A stretch of 64,000 nucleotides of DNA from the NCBI GenBank assembly GCA_029959295.1, contig JASCOH010000007.1:1-64000 (forward strand). Direction: 5' to 3'. Every line of letters begins with the position of its first letter. Position 1 is the first letter of the stretch. Of the stretch, positions 58,136 to 64,000 are shown piece after piece. The stretch is from Flavobacteriaceae bacterium PS02334. Its GTDB lineage: Bacteria; Bacteroidota; Bacteroidia; Flavobacteriales; Flavobacteriaceae. The notes beneath the pieces are model-generated. The model was not told the DNA's origin, searched no databases, and was given only the letters and a program-made list of their open reading frames with translations. The position numbers were made by a program, and so were the translations under genes.

Positions 58136-60145
58136 ATGAAAAAAATCCCCTTAGTTTTTGCATTATTATTTGGAATTCAACTTTCAATAGCTCAAAATAC
58201 TTGTGCTACCGCAACATCGCTATTATCTGGAGGCTATATAGCTAATATTAATGCTAATTCGCAAGCACCTGCAATATTCTGTGAAGGCTCAGGAGTTGCA
58301 ACAGGCGCCAGGTGGTATAAATTTACAGCATCAGAAAATGTTTTTATCAATTTAACTACTGATTTAGATTTAAACCTAAACAAGGATACACGATTTCAGG
58401 TTTACACAGGCACATGCGGAAACTTGACTTGCTATACGGGCGATGATAATTCTGGCATCATCGGTAACGGACTTTTAGCTACTAAAACTTTTGAAGTCAG
58501 AGCTGGAACAACATATTACATCGCTTTTGAAAATGTTGACGGAAATACAAATAGCTATTATTTTCAATATTACATAGAAAGATACACTGCAACACCTGTC
58601 ATTTTTTCGCAAAAAACAATCGCTTCAAATGAAGATGTTTGCTGTGTTGTTGACATGAATGGCGATTATCTTGACGATGTCGTAATTGAAAACGGAGGAA
58701 TCTCAATCATGTCGCAGCTTGTTAATGGAGGATTTTCTACACAACAATATGGTTTTGCAGCCGGTCTTGCCACACCAGCAGGCTGGAGCATTGCTGCAGG
58801 CGATTATGACAAAAATGGATACAACGATCTTGTCTTAGGTGGCGGAAGCAGGCTGACAATTGTTAAAGCCGATGAAGGTGGCACTGGATATACTGAAGTC
58901 AGATATCCTCAATCAATTTTTACGCAGAGAACTAATTTTATTGACATTAATAATGATGGCCATCTTGATTTATTTGCTTGCCACGATGTAGCGCAAAGCC
59001 ATGCTTATAGAAATGATGGAGCCGGAAATTTAATTTTTGAGCCTTCATTCTTCCCTACGCTTGCCGTTGGCGGAAATTACGCATCCGTTTGGACAGATTA
59101 TAACAATGACGGTTTTCAAGATATGTATTTGGCAAAATGCCGTGGTGGCGCTCCAGTTGGAGATCCACAAAGGATTAATTTGCTTTATAAAAATAACGGA
59201 AATGGAACTTTTACAGAAGTCGGAGCCTTAGCCGGAGTTAACGATGGTGCGCAATCCTGGTCAACGGCTGTAGAAGATTTTGACAATGACGGCGATATGG
59301 ATTTCCTACTTTCAAATATTTCTGACACCAATAAATTATACAGAAACAATGGTAACGGAACTTTCACTGACGTTTATGCTTCGTCTGGAATTGGACCGCA
59401 AGTTGGGTCTTGGGAAGTCCAAACTGGTGATTTTAATAATGATGGATTAATTGATTTTATGTGGTCGAACGGAAAACAACTTTATTTAAACAATGGCAAT
59501 CTTACTTTCACAGGGTATAATTTAATTTTCAACCAAGGTGCTATGGGAGATTTAAACAATGATGGTTTTTTAGATATCCAGATGAAAAATAAGATCTACT
59601 TCAATACGCCAAATGGAAACAACTGGGCAAAAGTAAATCTGAAAGGAATTGTAAGCAACTCCAATGGAATTGGAGCTCGAGTAGAATTATATGGAAGCTG
59701 GGGCAAGCAGATTCGTGAAATTAAAAGCGGCACTGGTTTTGCACACCAAAGTTCATTAAGTGCTTATTTCGGAATTGGAACTGCAACTGCAATTGACAAA
59801 ATCGTAATAAAATGGCCTTCCGGAATTGTAGATACTGTATTAAATCCTTCCATAAACCAAGGAACATTAATCGTCGAACAAAGCACATTGGGAGTTGCTG
59901 AGTCACAAAACAGCTTTTTCTCTATCTATCCAAATCCTGCAAAGGATGTCTTAAATATAAAACTGAAACAGGCAAGTTCTGAAATTGCCGGCATCAATGT
60001 TTATGATTTAAACGGAAGATCGGTATTAGAGCCTAAATTAAAAGAGAATTCTATAAACGTTCAATCTCTTTCCGCAGGAACCTATATAATAGTTCTAAAA
60101 AATCTTGACGGAGGAAAATATTCTCAAAAATTCATAAAAGAATAA
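58136..60145 (+). CDS. T9SS-sorted FG-GAP/ASPIC-type surface protein, copy 1
   Basis: A 669-residue secreted protein. Signal peptide to about 19 (GIQLSIAQ); a jellyroll-like N-terminal domain (25-155; TRFQVYTGTCGNLTCYTGDD); FG-GAP/VCBS repeats with Ca-type DxNxDG loops (DYDKNGYNDLVLGGG, DINNDGHLDLFACHD, DYNNDGFQDMYLAKC, DFDNDGDMDFLLSN); an ASPIC/UnbV-like domain (GIGARVELYGSWGKQIREI); and a T9SS domain (SIYPNPAKDVLNIKL, YDLNGRSVL, TYIIVLKN). First of three tandem paralogues. Surface adhesion or polymer binding is inferred. Confidence 0.92.
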   Translation: MKKIPLVFALLFGIQLSIAQNTCATATSLLSGGYIANINANSQAPAIFCEGSGVATGARWYKFTASENVFINLTTDLDLNLNKDTRFQVYTGTCGNLTCYTGDDNSGIIGNGLLATKTFEVRAGTTYYIAFENVDGNTNSYYFQYYIERYTATPVIFSQKTIASNEDVCCVVDMNGDYLDDVVIENGGISIMSQLVNGGFSTQQYGFAAGLATPAGWSIAAGDYDKNGYNDLVLGGGSRLTIVKADEGGTGYTEVRYPQSIFTQRTNFIDINNDGHLDLFACHDVAQSHAYRNDGAGNLIFEPSFFPTLAVGGNYASVWTDYNNDGFQDMYLAKCRGGAPVGDPQRINLLYKNNGNGTFTEVGALAGVNDGAQSWSTAVEDFDNDGDMDFLLSNISDTNKLYRNNGNGTFTDVYASSGIGPQVGSWEVQTGDFNNDGLIDFMWSNGKQLYLNNGNLTFTGYNLIFNQGAMGDLNNDGFLDIQMKNKIYFNTPNGNNWAKVNLKGIVSNSNGIGARVELYGSWGKQIREIKSGTGFAHQSSLSAYFGIGTATAIDKIVIKWPSGIVDTVLNPSINQGTLIVEQSTLGVAESQNSFFSIYPNPAKDVLNIKLKQASSEIAGINVYDLNGRSVLEPKLKENSINVQSLSAGTYIIVLKNLDGGKYSQKFIKE

Positions 60146-60149
60146 TTTA

Positions 60150-60188
60150 TCAAAACTGGATGCCATGAGGCATCCAGTTCTTTTTCAC
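60150..60188 (+). terminator. Terminator after copy 1
   Basis: AACTGGATGCC (60154-60164) pairs perfectly with GGCATCCAGTT (60169-60179) around ATGA, then T residues, so copies are transcribed separately. Confidence 0.88.
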
Positions 60189-60227
60189 AACAGCAAACTT
60201 TATACTAAATTGTAAAATTCTAATCTC

Positions 60228-62231
60228 ATGAAAAAAATTACATTGCTTTTTTTCTTTCTGCAAATCTTTACCGCAAATGCCCAAAGTTCTTGCCAGACAG
60301 CTTTGCCGATAAGTAGCGGATATGTTTATGTTCCATTAATTTCAGGGACAGCCCCTACGCAATTTTGCACTCTAAACGGAGTAGCCAATGGCGCAAACTG
60401 GTATTCTTACACTTCACCAATAAATATAAACGTTAACATAACAACCGATCTTGCAGAAAACAATGGCAAAGACACGCGGTTTCACGTATACAAAGGAACA
60501 TGCGACAATCTTACTTGTGTAACTGGCGATGATGACAACGGAATCATCGGAAATGGATTGCTTTCAGTAGCAGATTTCGTTGCAAACGCAGGAATAACTT
60601 ACTACATTGCCTTTGACAACAGATGGTCGGCAGCTAGTTTTACTGCACAAGTTATTGAATCTGCATATACCTCGCCTCCTGTTTCCTTTTTATCACAACA
60701 AATCCCCTCAACTTCAAGCGTTTGCAATGTAAGCGACATGAATGGAGATTATTTAGATGATATCGTTACTGTTCAAGCAAACCAAATGACCATCTTAACA
60801 CAGCTTCCAGCTGGAGGATTTGAAACAAATGTGTACGCGCTTCCAGCTCTTGCTACAACGCCAGGATGGAGCATTGCTGCTGGAGATTTTGATAAAAATG
60901 GATTCAATGACCTCGTTTTTGGTGGCGGAAGCAGACTTACTTTGATAAAATCCAATGGAGGAAGAGGATCTGGCTATACCGAAGTTAAATATCCTCAAGG
61001 AATTTTTACGCAGAGAACAAATTTCATCGACATCAATAATGACGGCCATCTTGATTTATTTGCCTGTCACGACGTTGCGCAAAGCCACGCCTATAGAAAT
61101 AACGGCGCCGGAAATTTGATTTTTGATATTTCATTCTTCCCGACGCTTGCCGTTGGAGGAAATTATGCTTCCATTTGGACAGATTACAACAATGACGGTT
61201 TTCAAGATATGTATTTGGCAAAATGCCGTGGTGGCGCGCCAGTCGGAGATCCGCAGAGAATTAATTTACTTTATAAAAATAACGGAAACGGAACTTTTAC
61301 AGAAGTCGGCGCTCTGGCAGGCGTAAATGACGGCGCGCAATCCTGGTCAACTTCCATCGAAGATTTTGACAACGACGGCGATATGGATTTCTTGCTTTCT
61401 AATATTTCTGACACTAATAAATTGTATAGAAATAACGGAAACGGAACTTTTACAGATGTTTATGCCACTTCAGGAATCGCTGCTGAAGTAGGTTCTTGGG
61501 AAGTTCAGGCTGCTGATTTCAACAATGACGGTTTCATAGATTTTTTATGGGAAAACGAGAAAGAATTATACATCAATAACGGTAATTTGACTTTTACCGG
61601 ATATGATCTTCCTTTCGGAAAAGGCGGTATCGGTGATTTGAACAATGATGGATTTTTAGATGTTCAATACGGAAGCCTTGTGTATTATAATGTCCCGAAT
61701 GGAAATAACTGGACAAAAATAAACTTGAAAGGAATCACAAGCAATGGAAATGGAATCGGCGCGAGAGTAGAAATCTATGGCGCTTGGGGAAAACAAAGTC
61801 GCGAAATCAGAAGCGGAAGCGGTTTCAGCCAGCAAAGCACTTTAAATGCACATTTTGGAATCGGAACGGCAACAGCTATTACAAAAATTGTGATCAAATG
61901 GCCTTCAGGAATTGTGGATACCGTATTAAATCCTGCAATAAACCAAGCCATTTCAATAATAGAATCAAGCACTTTGGGTGTTGCTGAAAATCAAAACACC
62001 CTATTTTCTTTATATCCAAATCCTGCAAAAAACACAATCAACATACAATTAAAAAATACTGCTTCAGAAATAACAGAAGCACAAATATTTGACTTGAATG
62101 GCAGATTATCTTCACAGCCAGCAATAAATGAAAACACTATCAACGTTCAAAATTTAGCAACTGGCACTTACATACTGGTTTTAAAAAATGCTGACGGCAC
62201 TAAATATTCTCAAAAATTCATAAAAGAATAA
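60228..62231 (+). CDS. T9SS-sorted FG-GAP/ASPIC-type surface protein, copy 2
   Basis: A 667-residue paralogue with the same plan: signal peptide (FLQIFTANAQ), N-terminal domain with KDTRFHVYKGTCDNLTCVTG, FG-GAP repeats (DFDKNGFNDLVFGGG, DINNDGHLDLFACHD, DYNNDGFQDMYLAKC), ASPIC-like segment (GIGARVEIYGAWGKQSREI) and sorting domain (SLYPNPAKNTINIQL, FDLNGRLSSQP). The central 200 residues are almost identical to copy 1, while the N-terminal domain and sorting domain differ more. That pattern suggests gene conversion of the middle. Followed by its own terminator. Confidence 0.92.
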   Translation: MKKITLLFFFLQIFTANAQSSCQTALPISSGYVYVPLISGTAPTQFCTLNGVANGANWYSYTSPININVNITTDLAENNGKDTRFHVYKGTCDNLTCVTGDDDNGIIGNGLLSVADFVANAGITYYIAFDNRWSAASFTAQVIESAYTSPPVSFLSQQIPSTSSVCNVSDMNGDYLDDIVTVQANQMTILTQLPAGGFETNVYALPALATTPGWSIAAGDFDKNGFNDLVFGGGSRLTLIKSNGGRGSGYTEVKYPQGIFTQRTNFIDINNDGHLDLFACHDVAQSHAYRNNGAGNLIFDISFFPTLAVGGNYASIWTDYNNDGFQDMYLAKCRGGAPVGDPQRINLLYKNNGNGTFTEVGALAGVNDGAQSWSTSIEDFDNDGDMDFLLSNISDTNKLYRNNGNGTFTDVYATSGIAAEVGSWEVQAADFNNDGFIDFLWENEKELYINNGNLTFTGYDLPFGKGGIGDLNNDGFLDVQYGSLVYYNVPNGNNWTKINLKGITSNGNGIGARVEIYGAWGKQSREIRSGSGFSQQSTLNAHFGIGTATAITKIVIKWPSGIVDTVLNPAINQAISIIESSTLGVAENQNTLFSLYPNPAKNTINIQLKNTASEITEAQIFDLNGRLSSQPAINENTINVQNLATGTYILVLKNADGTKYSQKFIKE

Positions 62232-62238
62232 TTATCTA

Positions 62239-62271
62239 AAAAAAGGATGCCGCAATGGCATCCTTTTTATT
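62239..62271 (+). terminator. Terminator after copy 2
   Basis: AAAGGATGCC (62242-62251) pairs with GGCATCCTTT (62257-62266) around GCAAT, then T residues. Its stem resembles that after copy 1 (GGATGCC), pointing to duplication of the whole unit. Confidence 0.88.
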
Positions 62272-62309
62272 TTACCCAAAATCTATTATAACCAAACTTT
62301 ACCAAGCTT

Positions 62310-64000
62310 ATGAAAAAAATTACATTTCTCTTTTTATTGTTGCAAGTTTTCTTTTCTCATGCACAAAATCAGTGCGAGACAGCTTTACCGATTACGGCCG
62401 GATTTTTTAGTGTTGGGCTTGTAAATGGAACCGGACCAACTATCTATTGCGCAGAAAATGGCCCTTCCACCTACGCTGAATGGTACACTTACACGCCAAC
62501 CAGCAATCATTTGACTACGCTAACCACTGACCTTTCACAAAATTTTGGTGATACGCGATTTCATATTTACACCGGAACCTGCTCCAACCTTATTTGCTAC
62601 ACGGGCGATGACGACAGTGGCGTCTTGAACAATGGCTTGCTTTCTACAAAAGATTTTCTAGCAATGGCTGGAACCACATATTATATTGCTTTTGACAATA
62701 GATGGAACAACAGTGCTTTTTTAGCGCAATTGATTGAAAGCCCTTATATAGAACCTCCAATAAATTTTACAGCACAGCCTATTTCTTCAAATGCTACAAT
62801 TTGCTGTGTGACAGACATGAATGGCGATTATCTCGATGATATTGTGACGGTTCAGACCAACCAAATGACGGTTTTGACTCAATTGCCTGCCGGAGGTTTC
62901 AGTTCAGCTATTTATTCTCTTCCAAATTTAGCAGCGCTTCCGGGATGGAGTATTGCTTCAGGCGATTATGACAAAAACGGTTTCAATGACTTGGTTTTTG
63001 GAAGCAACAGCCGAATTACTGTAGTGAAAAATACAGGTACAACTTTTACTGAAGTCCGTTATAATGTGGGAATTTTTACACAGCGCACTAATTTCATTGA
63101 CATCAATAATGATGGAAATCTAGACTTATTTGCTTGTCATGATACCTCACAAAGCCTGGTTTTTAGAAATGATGGTGGCGGCAATCTTGTGCTTGATACT
63201 AATTTCTTCCCAACTTTGCCTGTTGGAGGAAATTATGCTTCTATTTGGACAGATTATAATAATGACGGCTTCCAAGACATGTATCTGGCAAAATGCCGCG
63301 CTTCTGCCCCAATTGGCGATCAGCAAAGAATTAATCTGCTTTATAGAAATAATAGAAACGGCACTTTCACAGAAGTCGGTGCGCAAGCTGGCGTAAACGA
63401 CGGAGCCCAATCGTGGTCAACTTCCATCGAAGATTTTGACAATGACGGCGACATGGATTTTTTGCTTTCTAATATTTCTGACACCAATAAATTTTACAGA
63501 AACAACGGCGACGGCACTTTTACCGACATTTATGCTTCTACAGGAATTGCCCCTCAAGTAGGTTCTTGGGAAATCCAAGCTGCCGATTTTAACAATGACG
63601 GTTTCATCGATTTCCTTTGGCAAAATGGCAAGGAACTTTATTTAAACAACGGAAATTTGACTTTTACAGGATATGACATCGGCGTCAGCGAAGGCGGTAT
63701 CGGCGATTTGAACAATGACGGATTTTTAGATATACAATTTGCCAGCTCAGTTTATTACAGCACGCCAAATGCTAACAATTGGATAAAAATCAACTTAAAA
63801 GGAATTCAAAGCAATATAAACGGAATCGGTGCCAGAGTAGAACTTTATGGCGCTTGGGGAAAACAGATCCGTGAAATCAGAAGCGGTCACGGTTTCAGCC
63901 ATCAAAGTACGATGAACGCACATTTTGGAATCGGAACGGCAACTGCAATTACAAAAATTGTAATCAAATGGCCTTCGGGAGTTGTTGATACCGTATTAAA
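62310..64000 (+). CDS. T9SS FG-GAP/ASPIC-type surface protein, copy 3 (partial)
   Basis: An open frame from ATG 62310 to the window end, 563 codons, without a stop. Begins with a signal peptide (ITFLFLLLQVFFSHAQ), then DTRFHIYTGTCSNLICYTGDD, FG-GAP loops (DYDKNGFNDLVFGS, DINNDGNLDLFACHD, DYNNDGFQDMYLAKC) and an ASPIC-like segment (GIGARVELYGAWGKQIREI). By comparison with copies 1 and 2 about 100 residues, including the sorting domain, lie beyond the window. More diverged from copies 1 and 2 than those are from each other, for instance CRASAPIGDQQRI in place of CRGGAPVGDPQRI. Confidence 0.9.
   Translation, partial: MKKITFLFLLLQVFFSHAQNQCETALPITAGFFSVGLVNGTGPTIYCAENGPSTYAEWYTYTPTSNHLTTLTTDLSQNFGDTRFHIYTGTCSNLICYTGDDDSGVLNNGLLSTKDFLAMAGTTYYIAFDNRWNNSAFLAQLIESPYIEPPINFTAQPISSNATICCVTDMNGDYLDDIVTVQTNQMTVLTQLPAGGFSSAIYSLPNLAALPGWSIASGDYDKNGFNDLVFGSNSRITVVKNTGTTFTEVRYNVGIFTQRTNFIDINNDGNLDLFACHDTSQSLVFRNDGGGNLVLDTNFFPTLPVGGNYASIWTDYNNDGFQDMYLAKCRASAPIGDQQRINLLYRNNRNGTFTEVGAQAGVNDGAQSWSTSIEDFDNDGDMDFLLSNISDTNKFYRNNGDGTFTDIYASTGIAPQVGSWEIQAADFNNDGFIDFLWQNGKELYLNNGNLTFTGYDIGVSEGGIGDLNNDGFLDIQFASSVYYSTPNANNWIKINLKGIQSNINGIGARVELYGAWGKQIREIRSGHGFSHQSTMNAHFGIGTATAITKIVIKWPSGVVDTVL

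Overview
The window is about 64 kb of AT-rich chromosome from a flavobacterium (Bacteroidota), most likely Flavobacterium or a close relative. The evidence is promoters of the Bacteroidota type (-7 box TAnnTTTG, -33 box TTTG/TTG) with no Shine-Dalgarno sequences, many SCxx lipoproteins, type IX secretion (T9SS) C-terminal sorting domains, a zeaxanthin-type carotenoid cluster and a split transketolase. No phage, transposase, integrase, CRISPR array or rRNA operon was seen.

Layout. 1-4 kb: a GC-rich structured RNA element, then thrS-infC-rpmI-rplT; infC lacks a canonical start codon. 4-6.4 kb: a lipoprotein, a Crp/Fnr-type regulator and an AhpD-like protein. 6.4-8.8 kb: an ECF sigma factor, two related small membrane proteins, a His-rich exported peptide and an Hsp20 chaperone, with one bipartite promoter motif upstream of the sigma gene and again three times in an 82-bp tandem repeat before the Hsp20 operon. 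8.8-14.8 kb: cyanophycin metabolism (cphB and an isoaspartyl peptidase divergent from cphA) and a secreted protein of unknown function. 15-17.5 kb: an arsenic operon (arsR, a Cys-tailed protein, an ArsC-like phosphatase, ACR3) with two matching operators. 17.5-23.5 kb (minus strand): dnaB, accA, a DMT permease, lptG-like, tgt. 23.8-31.7 kb: SseB-like protein, an M50 protease-TPR fusion, a SanA-like protein, split transketolase, an FKBP-like lipoprotein, hslR, a phosphoribosyltransferase, aroK. 31.8-32.2 kb: two identical tRNA-Lys and one tRNA-Leu, followed by an inverted fragment of the tRNA-Leu 3' end.

32.4-36.1 kb: a CarH/LitR-like MerR regulator and crtI-crtB-crtZ; lycopene cyclase is absent here. 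36.2-38.8 kb (minus): an ECF sigma, a likely anti-sigma and three DUF4252-type proteins. 38.9-40.4 kb: an S41 protease lipoprotein. 40.4-49.2 kb: a vitamin B12 uptake locus. A cobalamin riboswitch precedes a BtuB-like TonB receptor, a BtuG-like beta-propeller lipoprotein, a second propeller carrying a T9SS domain and another T9SS surface protein; btuF-btuC-btuD lie divergently. 49.2-57 kb: tRNA and rRNA modification enzymes, YceI, small membrane proteins, a GEVED-type T9SS protein, rmuC and a thioesterase. 57-64 kb: a lipoprotein with two CxxCH motifs, then three tandem paralogous FG-GAP/ASPIC-type T9SS proteins, the last cut by the window edge.

The two most interesting units are the ECF-sigma/Hsp20 module with its amplified promoter, and the B12 locus in which a BtuG-like protein seems to have been moved from lipid anchoring to T9SS attachment. 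All functional calls come from reading the sequence; no database search was run.
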